A stretch of DNA of 64,000 nucleotides from Legionellaceae bacterium (GTDB lineage Bacteria > Pseudomonadota > Gammaproteobacteria > Legionellales > Legionellaceae): NCBI GenBank assembly GCA_020831865.1, contig JAFIFT010000001.1:62001-126000 (forward strand). Direction: 5' to 3'. Both the position numbers and the translations under genes were made by a program. Below are positions 53,556-62,460 of the stretch, in pieces (within the stretch, counting starts at the first letter, position 1; each line of letters begins with the position of its first letter). Below the pieces are notes generated by a model. That model made no database searches and was not told where the DNA came from. It worked only from the letters and a program-made list of their open reading frames with translations.

Positions 53556-55832
53556 ATGGTTGATTATAGTGCGGTAAAAACCAAAGCGGGAGTGAAGGCG
53601 GACAATTACGAGGCTATTCGATGGGCTGCTGAAAACGGTGATATTGAAAGACTGATTCAGTTTGAAAATCTGCTGACCGATGAGGAAAAAAAAGAGGCGG
53701 TAGAGGCTGAGAACTATGGTGCCATGAAATCAGCAGTTGAAGGCGGTCATACCGCGATACTACGCCATTTTATCGAACGTTTGAACGCAGAAGAAAAAAA
53801 TGCAGTGGTGCAAGGGCTTGGTTATTTGCCTATTTATATAGCGGCGACCAATGGCTGTTTCGAGACGCTATGCTATCTTGAGAGCCTCATGAGTGATCCG
53901 GAAAAAAAAGCGCTGGTGCAAGCGTATCAGTATGGACTCATTCGTGGGTTGGCTGAAAGTGGTTGTACTGACATTATACGTCACCTTGAACGCCACTTGA
54001 CGGATGAGGAAAAAAAAGCGGCGGTAAAAGTGGAGCACTATCAAGCGATTCGGTATGCTGCTCAAAACGGCCATACGGAGACCATTAAGCAGCTTGAGAG
54101 CTGGCTTTGCCCGGACGAAAAAAAAGAGGCGGTGCAAGCGCAGGCCTATTTCGCGATTGTGTTCGCTGCCAGAGATGGGCACCATGCAACGGTTGAACAC
54201 TTTCTCAATGTTGATGTTGGTTTTGCCTATATGGAAGCGCATGACCAGGAATATGGTGAGAAATATGTATATCCTTTTGTGCAACAAAAGCTCGATGAAC
54301 TTGCTGAAGCCAGGGAAGCCTACACGCAACACTATCCCCACGAAGTGTTTGATGTCAAAGAAGAGGATGCGCCCCTATACTTTTACCTGCTCCGTAACCT
54401 GATTCGCAGAGGAGTTGCGCATGACTGTGCGGCGGCTGAGGTTGGCACGGAAGACAGCTTGACCTTATTGCTCCGCCTGCCTGCGGTGCGTGCACTGGCG
54501 CATCAGCGGATAAATGATGGTCCGGAAAATGAGCTATTGCGTCTTGCGCTTCGGGTAGAAAATCAGTCCGCAGCCGGCCTGTTAATGCAAATTCCCGAGG
54601 TAGCGCAAGCTGCCGAGCAAAACGGCTATTACCAGGAGGAGGATTTAAGGGCGCTTGTTAGAGACAGAGAGTCATCCATGATGGCACTTAATAAGACCGA
54701 ACGCGATACGGTAGCTCGTGTCAAAGCATTTTATCAGCAGAAAATGATCGAGGCGGGCGGAAAGAAAAAGGTTTTTCAAGGGCTCAAAAAGGATTTAAAA
54801 CAGCGCTATAAGCAAAACCCCGCTTGTATCCGTGTTATTAGATCAGAGGAGGAAAGCCAGGAACTCTCCCTCCCGTTGCGGTGGTCCGCACTGCAGGGGC
54901 TGCGTCACACGCTGGCAGAAGCGGAATATGAGCTGGCACTCAAGACCTATTACCAGCACGATGTGCACAGCGCCTACCGCTACCTGTCCAAACCCAACTA
55001 CTGGATGCACCCAGAGGCATCCTACGTTTATGTGCGTACCGATGCACAAGGTGAGCCCACCTCCGAGCGCTATTCCACTTTTGAAGACTACATTCCCTTA
55101 ATCAGTCTTTTTTATCTGGCGGTTACGGATCGGGACATGCCGGCTCTTGATGGACATACTCTTGAGGGTCGTATCGATTTATTTATCAAGCAACTGGCTC
55201 TGATTGGCCGTGCCCACAACTGGGATAACTCTCGAACGGCGACAAAAGCGGGGAAACATATCAATGAGGAGTATGATGATCTGGAAGCAGATAAGCCCTC
55301 CTGCCATTCGGGTGTTAAACGCCGTTTATTTCAAGCAGTATTGGGGCATAAGCTATTCCAGCGATTAACAGGTGAGATTGTTAAGCAGGCAGTCAACGAG
55401 CAGGTGACGGCATATTTCAAACAAGTGATCACCTGCGAAAATGTGGCAGAATTGAAACGAGCCTATGATGGTATGGTTTTACTGGAAGGGGATACAGAGG
55501 CGCAGCTAAAGACGCTGGCCAGTCTCAATATCTCTGAGCAGCGGTGTGAAGACATCATCAAAGACACCCTGGGTCAACTTGAAGAAAACTACCCGGGACA
55601 GGCGAAAGACCATGCCGCTATCATCAGATGCCTGCTTAACCGTCACAGCGAACCTTGTGATCTGCTGCGCTTTGATGGCCGGCTCAGTCTGTATGAGCTG
55701 ATCAAACAGCGCTTGCGCGAAGCGGAACACAAGACATCCACAGCACATCAACCGGGTCTGTTTGCTGAGAGGCGCAAGAAAGCAGCAGGAAAGACGGATG
55801 CTCTATCGCCAGAGCCTACCAGAAAACCCTGA
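53556..55832 (+). CDS. Repeat protein with conserved C-terminal region, effector candidate
   Basis: A 758-residue soluble protein without signal peptide. I chose ATG 53556 (MVDYSAVKTKAGVKADN), after GGTGATAACG; the longer frame from 53520 adds an odd Cys-rich stretch. Residues about 17-230 hold six ankyrin-like repeats of about 36 residues, pattern (N/H)Y-x-A-(I/M)-(R/K)-x-A-A-x-x-G-x-x-x-x-(I/L), each ending L-T-D-E-E-K-K-x-A-V. Four of these EKK codon pairs are encoded by runs of eight A. Residues 230-430 are charged and helical. Residues 440-640 include a block with YRYLSKPNYWMHPEA, DYIPLISLFYLAVTDRD and DKPSCHSGVKRRLFQ that looks like a conserved domain, unknown to me. The tail is basic. 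It is a likely translocated protein, by plan only. Confidence 0.82.
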   Translation: MVDYSAVKTKAGVKADNYEAIRWAAENGDIERLIQFENLLTDEEKKEAVEAENYGAMKSAVEGGHTAILRHFIERLNAEEKNAVVQGLGYLPIYIAATNGCFETLCYLESLMSDPEKKALVQAYQYGLIRGLAESGCTDIIRHLERHLTDEEKKAAVKVEHYQAIRYAAQNGHTETIKQLESWLCPDEKKEAVQAQAYFAIVFAARDGHHATVEHFLNVDVGFAYMEAHDQEYGEKYVYPFVQQKLDELAEAREAYTQHYPHEVFDVKEEDAPLYFYLLRNLIRRGVAHDCAAAEVGTEDSLTLLLRLPAVRALAHQRINDGPENELLRLALRVENQSAAGLLMQIPEVAQAAEQNGYYQEEDLRALVRDRESSMMALNKTERDTVARVKAFYQQKMIEAGGKKKVFQGLKKDLKQRYKQNPACIRVIRSEEESQELSLPLRWSALQGLRHTLAEAEYELALKTYYQHDVHSAYRYLSKPNYWMHPEASYVYVRTDAQGEPTSERYSTFEDYIPLISLFYLAVTDRDMPALDGHTLEGRIDLFIKQLALIGRAHNWDNSRTATKAGKHINEEYDDLEADKPSCHSGVKRRLFQAVLGHKLFQRLTGEIVKQAVNEQVTAYFKQVITCENVAELKRAYDGMVLLEGDTEAQLKTLASLNISEQRCEDIIKDTLGQLEENYPGQAKDHAAIIRCLLNRHSEPCDLLRFDGRLSLYELIKQRLREAEHKTSTAHQPGLFAERRKKAAGKTDALSPEPTRKP

Positions 55833-55931
55833 GTAGACCGCCTTGGCTGCGCTGAGTAAGACAGGCTGCCGTTTTGGCATGAGGTGCGGCATCGCCTCCC
55901 ACCCGATATCATTGAACGCCTGGGACTGTGG

Positions 55932-56783
55932 TTAGGCTGCAGCCCGACGAAAGGAATTAAGTTCTTTTTTTATTTCCGCATAGAGTTTCGGTAACCATTT
56001 CGGCTGTGTGCTCAAGTCTGTTTTAGCAGGGGATTTGCGCAAATCATTTGGTGCGATAATTAATTTCACACTATCCAAACCCACACGCCGGACCAATAAA
56101 AACAATTGATCGATGGCCGCATTACCGACGGCCAAACAGCCTACTGACTCTGCTTTTCCATGCAAAAAAATATTGTTGCCCGGTTTCTTGCGATGTTCTT
56201 GTTGAGCATGTTGGCTGTCAAAGGCATTGGGGTAATTGATCATCATGGACAGATGCATACTGCTAAAAGGGTTAAAGCTGACCAGGCGGTATATTCCTTC
56301 CGGAATTTGCCGATCATGTTCCCGAAGCTTTGGCCCTAATTTCCCACTATAAGCGGTAAGAGGATAGCGATGAATGTATGTCCAGGGGGTTTCGTCATCG
56401 TGCGCCCATAATTCAATGTGACGCTCTGATTTAAAAGCCAGCAGTGCCATTTCTTTAGGAGGATAGCGCACACCAGCTTTTATAAAATATTCCGTTAATT
56501 CAGCTTCCGTTTTTAACCCATAGCGCACAATCGCATTATCAATCGCTTTTTCCCAATTTATCCTGGGTGACATAGAGTAGAGCGGAAAGCACAACAGCAG
56601 GAGGCAACATAGATATCCTGATTGCTGCAAAAGGGTCGATTTCAGACCTGTGGATTTTTTTGAGTCAAGGGTTTTTAACCACCAGTCGTTATCGATCCTG
56701 CTGTGAATGTTTACTAATAATTTGCCTGGCAAAAGCATCAAAAATAGCTTTGCTGGCCATAAGGATATAAAGCTGTTTCGCAT
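55932..56783 (-). CDS. L,D-transpeptidase family protein (YkuD/YafK-like)
   Basis: A 283-residue protein. Residues about 56-72 are a membrane segment, with a long basic N-terminus before it, so it is probably anchored in the inner membrane with its catalytic part in the periplasm; a later start is possible. The catalytic motif is IFLHGKAESVGCLAVG, with the His and the Cys nucleophile spaced as in L,D-transpeptidases. Family members cross-link peptidoglycan, attach lipoproteins, or cleave such links as YafK does. The EGIYRL strand and the MINYPN segment are also typical. It stands alone between the accessory region and the lss-like genes. Confidence 0.85.
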   Translation of the reverse strand: MRNSFISLWPAKLFLMLLPGKLLVNIHSRIDNDWWLKTLDSKKSTGLKSTLLQQSGYLCCLLLLCFPLYSMSPRINWEKAIDNAIVRYGLKTEAELTEYFIKAGVRYPPKEMALLAFKSERHIELWAHDDETPWTYIHRYPLTAYSGKLGPKLREHDRQIPEGIYRLVSFNPFSSMHLSMMINYPNAFDSQHAQQEHRKKPGNNIFLHGKAESVGCLAVGNAAIDQLFLLVRRVGLDSVKLIIAPNDLRKSPAKTDLSTQPKWLPKLYAEIKKELNSFRRAAA

Positions 56784-56919
56784 AAAAATTGTGATAGAAA
56801 ATGCTCAGCTCATCTTAGCAAACCTTCATGGTTTGTGCAATAATTATCCTTGTCGGAGCCGGGTAAGATCATACCATATTACCTAAAAAACAATTCAACC
56901 AGTCGATCAAAAAACCACT

Positions 56920-57007
56920 GTCATCCTGATCGAAGCGAAGGCTCTCCTCGAAATGGCGATATGTTTGACTTTCAAGACCGTAGATCCTTTGCTTCGCTCT
57001 GGGTGAC
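56920..57007. repeat. Diverged palindrome related to the GIY-YIG element termini
   Basis: GTCATCCTGATCGAAGCG (from 56920) and its inverted partner ending at 57007 match at 21 of 26 positions. The left arm matches the core of the GIY-YIG element's terminal repeat at 23 of 28 positions. The 36 bases between the arms carry no gene. It looks like an empty or decayed member of the same palindrome family. The rest of the 268-base gap (56784-57051) shows nothing else. Confidence 0.6.
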
Positions 57008-57051
57008 GTCATAACGTTATTAATAATTGGCAAAGTATGATTGTACCCTGC

Positions 57052-57618
57052 TTATCGGAATTGATGTTTAAGAAATTCAGGTGTCGTTTCCAATTGTCCC
57101 ACGCGGGGGATGAGGCCATAGTAGTTAGGGCATAAATAGCCAACCTGGCCATCTGATTGCATTTTATAAAAAATATAGCGATAGCTGCAGTGGGGATTTT
57201 TCCCCAGTGTTGCCACTTGCAAGATAGGTTTTCCCTGCTTACGATGTTCAATAAAGTGGGCATTTATCCAGACATTGCTTAATAATAGCAGGCCGGCAAA
57301 AATGACAATCAGGGCAATACTCCACAACATGCCCCCCATAACACGGCTGGTTTTTATGCTTTCGCTATGCAACAAAAGATAGCTGACGGCAACGACCAGT
57401 AACAGTAGATTTACACTGTAGAGAAAGGCATTGCTATATCCAAAAAACAGCCCCAAAATTTCTCCGCCGGCTAGCTGATACAGGATAAGTATCGCTAATA
57501 TATTACTCCAGGTGGCAATACTCATGCTGCTGTCTGACTGACTTTTAAAAGCCAGCAAGGTCATGATTAACGCGGTTAGGGTCAGGCTTGCATACAAAGA
57601 ATAAATGACTACCGACAT
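57052..57618 (-). CDS. lssZ: LssZ-like membrane protein
   Basis: A 188-residue protein with four hydrophobic helices in the first 125 residues (about 1-22, 35-58, 63-82 and 96-116) and a soluble C-terminal part of about 70 residues with three cysteines (HCSYRY, LCPNYYG). Its start overlaps the end of the LssY-like gene by ten bases. In Legionella pneumophila lssY is followed by lssZ in the lss locus, and size and position agree, so the name rests mainly on context. The lssABD genes of the type I exporter are not found downstream. Confidence 0.6.
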   Translation of the reverse strand: MSVVIYSLYASLTLTALIMTLLAFKSQSDSSMSIATWSNILAILILYQLAGGEILGLFFGYSNAFLYSVNLLLLVVAVSYLLLHSESIKTSRVMGGMLWSIALIVIFAGLLLLSNVWINAHFIEHRKQGKPILQVATLGKNPHCSYRYIFYKMQSDGQVGYLCPNYYGLIPRVGQLETTPEFLKHQFR

Positions 57619-59645
57619 AAGCTATTCTCCCGGATAAGATATATTTTGGGGGGGACCTTACTATTCCAGTCCACTGTTTTCGTATGGTGCAAAGTGAATT
57701 CCTTAATCATAAAACAAGGATCCAGGGCGGAAAAGGTCTGCTGGAGCAGTTTTTCAAATTGGTTATGTTCGACAGCATAAGAGCCGCGTTGTCGTTTTCC
57801 TTTGATATCCACAGGTGACAAGGAAATAAAATAGATGGGTGAAGCAGGGGATTGAATATAAAAATTAGACTGCCAAAATTGCAGCAGAAATTCCTGATCC
57901 TGAACTTTGTGCACCATAATCAGTGATGGTTTTTGATTTAAATACAGTTGTTTCAAGATGGGCAGTGCTGGACTGTCTTTGGTCTGGCTCATTTTATCAA
58001 TCAGCATTTGCCAGAAGGACTTGTCGATGCTTTCCCAGCCTGCTGTTTTGGCCCTCGTTTTAAATTGAGTCAGTGAACCGCTGAGTTGCAGATTAAACAA
58101 GTCAACCGGTTTTCCCAAACGATTGCGGCGATATCGGGGCAGACTGTCTTCAGATTGATTCCACCAGGCAGACATTTCCAGCGCTTGTTGCGGGTAGGAT
58201 AATTTATGTTCGGCTACAAAGCTTTTTAATAAAAAAGTGTTGCTTATGATAGCTCCCAGAAACCATAACAATAGCAGGGGGAGGACATATGAGGGACTAT
58301 AGCGTGGGGAAGGGCGTCTGCGATAGAAGATATAGCCTGTAACAGCAGTAAATATACCGAGCAGTAAAGAGGAGAGGATATCACTGAACCAATGTTCGCT
58401 AAAATACAAGGACGACAGACAACACAACAAGATCAAAAATGCACAAAGATACGCATAAAGAATAGAGCGCAACTTGTGAAGCTCTCGCAGGCATATCAGG
58501 CTGGTAAAGAGCATCAGTGCAATCATTAAAGTGAGAAGGATAGGGGGATAACTGCTTCTGGCTAAAACATCAATGTTGACCGGATGGAAGCTGGCGATAA
58601 TATGGTTGAGAAGCGCGGCCAGGATGGTGGTCGACAGCACGAGAAGCACCCAATATAGAAACAGACGGTATTGGCGTCTGAACATACTGGTTATGCTGAC
58701 CACAAGGGTAACGAGAGCCAAAGTGATAGGAGAATAGAACATGGCCATCATGCTGAAAAACCAGTCAAAGTAGACGGTCCGCAAACTTTGGAAAAAATAA
58801 TACAGACTCTGGTTAAGGTGAAGCAACCATCCGCCCTGATAGAGCAAAAACGATAAGATTATTAGATTAATAAAACAGAAAAGGCTAATCGCCAGAAAAA
58901 ATACAGTGGGATAATGATTGCGCTCACCCTGGGGAGTAATAAAGGAGACCAGGCGATTAAACACAGGATGACGCGCAGAAAAACGCCAGAAATGGTGCAG
59001 GTTTTTTTCTAACCAGCGATTAAGTCGAATAATAAGCCAACGTAAGCTGATTCCTGCCAGCCAGGCCATTAAAATAGCAATAAGGATATACACGAACAGG
59101 CGTGTGGCCACTTCCGCCGATAAATCGGCGCTGGCTGCCCCAATGAGTACACCAGGCATGACATAAAGAATAGACCAGCCTATGGCTGAAATGACATTGG
59201 CGATAATAAAATTAAGCTGCGGCATCTGCATCATACCGGCAATTATTGGAATAATGGAACGCAAAGGGCCGGCAAAACGACCAATCAATACGCTTTTCCC
59301 CCCATGTTCAATGAAATAGGATTGACCATAACGCAAGAGCTGGGGGTAGCGTGTAAAAGGCCAGATATTTACCAGGCGTTCACGATACCAGTACCCAATA
59401 AAATAGCTGGCACTATCGCCCGCTATAGCGCCCAGAATCGCTGCCAAAAGCGTTAAATCAACACGCATCACACCTGAGCCCGCTAAAATACCAATCGCGG
59501 TCATGGTGACTGAGCCGGGAATAATAGAGCCGATAATCGCCAGTGACTCACTAAAAGAAATTAAAAAGGTGATGAGCAAGGCCCAATGCGGGTGCAGGCT
59601 AAGCCAATGGGTAATGGTTTGCATATAGTCTGCAAAAAATTGCAT
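57609..59645 (-). CDS. lssY: LssY-like fusion: DedA, PAP2-like and LssY C-terminal domains
   Basis: A 678-residue inner-membrane protein in three parts. Residues 1-210 are a DedA/VTT domain, with GSIIPGSVTMTAIG, GDSASYFIGYWYRE and IGRFAGPLRSIIPIIAGM; such proteins move or flip polyprenyl-phosphate and phospholipids. Residues about 240-455 resemble a PAP2 phosphatase, but the active site is degenerate: the PSGH motif reads SYPP and the Arg before SEHWFSD is replaced by Ser. Residues about 490-678 are the soluble LssY C-terminal domain. The ribosome binding site GGAGG lies in the last codons of lipB, so translation is coupled to it. The same three-part plan is known for Legionella LssY. Confidence 0.82.
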   Translation of the reverse strand: MQFFADYMQTITHWLSLHPHWALLITFLISFSESLAIIGSIIPGSVTMTAIGILAGSGVMRVDLTLLAAILGAIAGDSASYFIGYWYRERLVNIWPFTRYPQLLRYGQSYFIEHGGKSVLIGRFAGPLRSIIPIIAGMMQMPQLNFIIANVISAIGWSILYVMPGVLIGAASADLSAEVATRLFVYILIAILMAWLAGISLRWLIIRLNRWLEKNLHHFWRFSARHPVFNRLVSFITPQGERNHYPTVFFLAISLFCFINLIILSFLLYQGGWLLHLNQSLYYFFQSLRTVYFDWFFSMMAMFYSPITLALVTLVVSITSMFRRQYRLFLYWVLLVLSTTILAALLNHIIASFHPVNIDVLARSSYPPILLTLMIALMLFTSLICLRELHKLRSILYAYLCAFLILLCCLSSLYFSEHWFSDILSSLLLGIFTAVTGYIFYRRRPSPRYSPSYVLPLLLLWFLGAIISNTFLLKSFVAEHKLSYPQQALEMSAWWNQSEDSLPRYRRNRLGKPVDLFNLQLSGSLTQFKTRAKTAGWESIDKSFWQMLIDKMSQTKDSPALPILKQLYLNQKPSLIMVHKVQDQEFLLQFWQSNFYIQSPASPIYFISLSPVDIKGKRQRGSYAVEHNQFEKLLQQTFSALDPCFMIKEFTLHHTKTVDWNSKVPPKIYLIRENSLCR

Positions 59646-59648
59646 AAC

Positions 59649-60257
59649 CTATAGGCCTCCAAAAATCATACACTGCTGATGCAGACTGTTTTGAACCCTT
59701 TCAACAGTAATATCAGGAACATAATCTTGTATCTGGGTCATCTTTAACCGCTCAAATCCACAGGGATTAATGCCTGCAAACGGTTGCAGATCCATCGCAA
59801 CATTTAATGCAATGCCATGATAGGTGCAGCCATTTTTAACCCGAAGGCCGATAGAGGCTATTTTTTTTTCATCCACATAGACGCCGGGGGCACCGCATTG
59901 GGTATTAGCGCTAATGTGGTATTCTTCCAGAAGCGCAATGACCATTTGTTCTAATTGGTGCACAAAAGTACGAATACCGATGTTGCGCCTGCGTAAATCC
60001 ACTAGAAAATAGACGATAAGCTGGCCAGGACCATGGTATGTGACCTGGCCGCCCCGATCGCTTTGCACCACGGGAATACCGCCGGGATTGAGAATATGCT
60101 CTGCTTTTCCGGCTTGCCCTTGCGTATAAACCGGAAAATGTTCCAGAAACCAGGCTTCATCCATGGTATGTTCCGAACGGCTTTGCGTAAAGCCTTTCAT
60201 GGCTTCCCACGCGTTTTGATACGTCAGCATTCCCTGGTTTCTTATCCTGATCATCAT
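59649..60257 (-). CDS. lipB: Octanoyl-[ACP]:protein octanoyltransferase
   Basis: LipB transfers octanoate from acyl carrier protein to lipoyl domains, the first step of lipoate assembly. The 202-residue protein has [33 protein letters not shown] with the catalytic Lys, and the Cys nucleophile in [14 protein letters not shown]. Its ATG overlaps the ybeD stop (ATGA). lipA, the usual next gene, is missing here, and the LssY-like gene follows. Confidence 0.95.
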   Translation of the reverse strand: MMIRIRNQGMLTYQNAWEAMKGFTQSRSEHTMDEAWFLEHFPVYTQGQAGKAEHILNPGGIPVVQSDRGGQVTYHGPGQLIVYFLVDLRRRNIGIRTFVHQLEQMVIALLEEYHISANTQCGAPGVYVDEKKIASIGLRVKNGCTYHGIALNVAMDLQPFAGINPCGFERLKMTQIQDYVPDITVERVQNSLHQQCMIFGGL

Positions 60258-60520
60258 AATACCATTTTAGTGGCCGGGTGCTGGTGTACCGCAAGATAAA
60301 GCGCGTCCAGTTGTTGTTGTGACTCAACATACAGAAGCAGGGTAATGGCAACAAAGTTTCGCTTGCTGCTTTTCTGGCACCGCAAGGCATTTTTCGGGTT
60401 AAAATCCGAAAAATGCAGCTGAGTTAAACGAATAATATCCGCAATAAAATCATCATCGTTCGGGCCAAATACTTTGAACGGGAATTCAGTGGGAAACTGT
60501 AATATGCCTTGATGAGCCAT
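60254..60520 (-). CDS. ybeD: YbeD/DUF493 family protein
   Basis: An 88-residue protein of the UPF0250 family, with a ferredoxin-like ACT-type fold. The motif [19 protein letters not shown] and the spacing of [21 protein letters not shown] match E. coli YbeD (87 residues). The role is unknown; the gene is kept between dacA and lipB in most gammaproteobacteria, as here. Confidence 0.92.
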   Translation of the reverse strand: MAHQGILQFPTEFPFKVFGPNDDDFIADIIRLTQLHFSDFNPKNALRCQKSSKRNFVAITLLLYVESQQQLDALYLAVHQHPATKMVL

Positions 60521-60521
60521 T

Positions 60522-61724
60522 TTAATTAAACCAGTCTTTTACTGTTAGTTTGATGGAATCAAAAGAGCGCTTTATAACCCCCCCCTTATCAACATCATGC
60601 AAAGCATAGAGGGTTTCTTTCGCAATAACCGTATCATTCAGGCTGATCAGTAACTCACCAATGGCCTGGCCCTTTTTAATAGGGGCGCGCAAATACTTTG
60701 GTACTTTAGAATTAACATTGAGGTTTTTATACTGTCCGGTTGGAATAGTGATGTACTGATCAACGTGCAGCCCAACGGGAATATTGACATCATTCCCTTT
60801 GTAAATGGGGAGTTCGGTAATTTTTTTCCCGGCCGGATATAAAAAATGGCTTTCATAAAAACGGAAACCATAGTTCAGCAGTTTTTGGCTGTCATCGGCA
60901 CGAGCAGCCTCACCGGGCGCGCCTAAAAGAACGGCAATTAACCGCATATCTTCTTTTTTAGCCGAAGCTACCAGGCAATAGCCTGCTTGATTCGTATGGC
61001 CTGTTTTTAACCCATCGACATCACTATCACGCCACAACAAGCGATTACGGTTGGGTTGTCGTATGCCGTTATAGGTAAACCATTTCTGTTTATACCAATG
61101 GTAGTATTCCGGAAAATCCTGAATCAGGGCTTTACCCAGTATGGCCATATCATGAGCTGTGGTATAGAGATCCTTATGAGGTAAACCGGTACTGTCGGTA
61201 AAATGACTGTCATTCATACCGAGTAATTTGGCCTGGCGATTCATTAAATCGGTAAAACCTTCCTCGCTGCCACCGAGGTATTCCGCCATGGCAACACAGG
61301 CGTCATTACCCGAGTCCACAATAATACCTTTCAAGAGATCTTGCACTTTGACGCGATCCCCTTCTTTCACAAACATGCGGGAACCACCGGTTTTCCAGGC
61401 ATTTTTACTGATAGTAACCTGATCATCCAGCTTGATTTGTCCGTTTTTGAGTGCACTTGAAATGACATACAGACTCATCATTTTGGTCAGACTGGCAGGG
61501 GCGAGGCGCGTGTCACTATTGTTTTCTGCCAACACTCTGTTGCTATGGGCATCCATAAGGATAAACGCTTTGGCATTGACATGAGGCGGCTTGGGAATGG
61601 AAAGAGGCGGTCCATTGTCTGGTGGCGACACGGAGGGGGCCTGGGCATACAAAGGGGCGCTGCCGATAAACAGCATTATGCCGATGAACAGGGATTGCAG
61701 GAAACAAGGACAAATTCTTTGCAT
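60522..61724 (-). CDS. dacA: D-alanyl-D-alanine carboxypeptidase (PBP5/6 type)
   Basis: The enzyme removes the terminal D-Ala from peptidoglycan pentapeptides and so limits cross-linking. ATG 61724 gives a signal peptide (MQRICPCFLQSLFIGIMLF, then APLYA); the 11 codons upstream are unlikely. The 400-residue protein has the three penicillin-binding motifs, S-L-T-K (S78-K81), S-G-N (S138-N140) and K-T-G in GLKTGHTNQAG. A C-terminal beta domain and an amphipathic helix (SFDSIKLTVKDWF) anchor it to the outer face of the inner membrane. It could be named dacA or dacC; the sequence does not decide. Confidence 0.93.
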   Translation of the reverse strand: MQRICPCFLQSLFIGIMLFIGSAPLYAQAPSVSPPDNGPPLSIPKPPHVNAKAFILMDAHSNRVLAENNSDTRLAPASLTKMMSLYVISSALKNGQIKLDDQVTISKNAWKTGGSRMFVKEGDRVKVQDLLKGIIVDSGNDACVAMAEYLGGSEEGFTDLMNRQAKLLGMNDSHFTDSTGLPHKDLYTTAHDMAILGKALIQDFPEYYHWYKQKWFTYNGIRQPNRNRLLWRDSDVDGLKTGHTNQAGYCLVASAKKEDMRLIAVLLGAPGEAARADDSQKLLNYGFRFYESHFLYPAGKKITELPIYKGNDVNIPVGLHVDQYITIPTGQYKNLNVNSKVPKYLRAPIKKGQAIGELLISLNDTVIAKETLYALHDVDKGGVIKRSFDSIKLTVKDWFN

Positions 61725-61915
61725 AAATAAGCCTGAACTAAAAGTTAATATTAACACTCGAGCTCCACGTTTTTTCGCTTGGCTTTCCCTGATGCCACGG
61801 TCTTACGGCATCGGTGTTTTAAGAAATCAAGTCTAAAAAACGGGAAGAGCGAGTCAAAGGATGCATCTTTCCAAACAGCTATGATAACGTGTAATCTTCA
61901 GGATGAAAATGCCCG

Positions 61916-61945
61916 GCGCCTCCGGAACACGTCCGGTGCAGGCGC
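61916..61945 (-). terminator. GC-rich hairpin after erpA
   Basis: GCGCCT plus CCGGA (61916-61926) pairs with TCCGG plus AGGCGC (61932-61945), with a three-base bulge on one side. It stands 11 bases after the erpA stop on the minus strand. Only a weak T stretch follows. Confidence 0.45.
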
Positions 61946-61956
61946 AGGTTCCTGAA

Positions 61957-62346
61957 TCAGGACTCTTCATCAATACTAAACGATGAACCGCAACCACAGG
62001 TTGTTTTCGCGTTCGGGTTACGAATGACAAACTGCTCGCCCTGAATCCCTTGCACGTAGTCAATTTCAGCGTCTTTCAAATATTGGTAGCTCATCGAGTC
62101 GACTAAAAGCTTGACGCTGCCATCGCGTTCTGAACATTGTTTTTCAATGATTGTATCATCTTCCAGGATCGTTTCATCAAAACTAAAGCCATATTGAAAA
62201 CCAGAGCAACCGCCTCCTGTAATATAGACCCGCAAGTTGAGTTTGGGATTGTCTTCTTCCGAAATAAGGGAAAAGACTTTATCTGCGGCACTTTGAGTGA
62301 AGATAATGGATTCAGATACTGGTGTATCCACGTCGGATATAGTCAT
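61957..62346 (-). CDS. erpA: Iron-sulfur cluster insertion protein
   Basis: ErpA is an A-type carrier that delivers iron-sulfur clusters to target enzymes. The 129-residue protein has all three conserved cysteines, in [10 protein letters not shown] and in TCGCGSSF at the C-terminus. Users of such clusters in this window include BioB, MiaB and MutY. The N-terminal extension of about 14 residues is polar. A 114-base gap separates it from mnmA. Confidence 0.93.
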   Translation of the reverse strand: MTISDVDTPVSESIIFTQSAADKVFSLISEEDNPKLNLRVYITGGGCSGFQYGFSFDETILEDDTIIEKQCSERDGSVKLLVDSMSYQYLKDAEIDYVQGIQGEQFVIRNPNAKTTCGCGSSFSIDEES

Positions 62347-62460
62347 GACAGATCCTTAAAAAAAAATATATATTTGTAATTATATACCCATTGTACCTTA
62401 TGATGCTGGTATTGATCTCATAAAACGCAAAATAATACCACATACCCCATACAACAGCGC

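Noticed and set aside
47406-55832. A CRISPR array or phage remnant in the repeat-rich accessory region
   Set aside because: The repeats are within coding sequence with amino-acid periodicity, no direct repeats with unique spacers are seen, and no phage structural or integrase gene is present.
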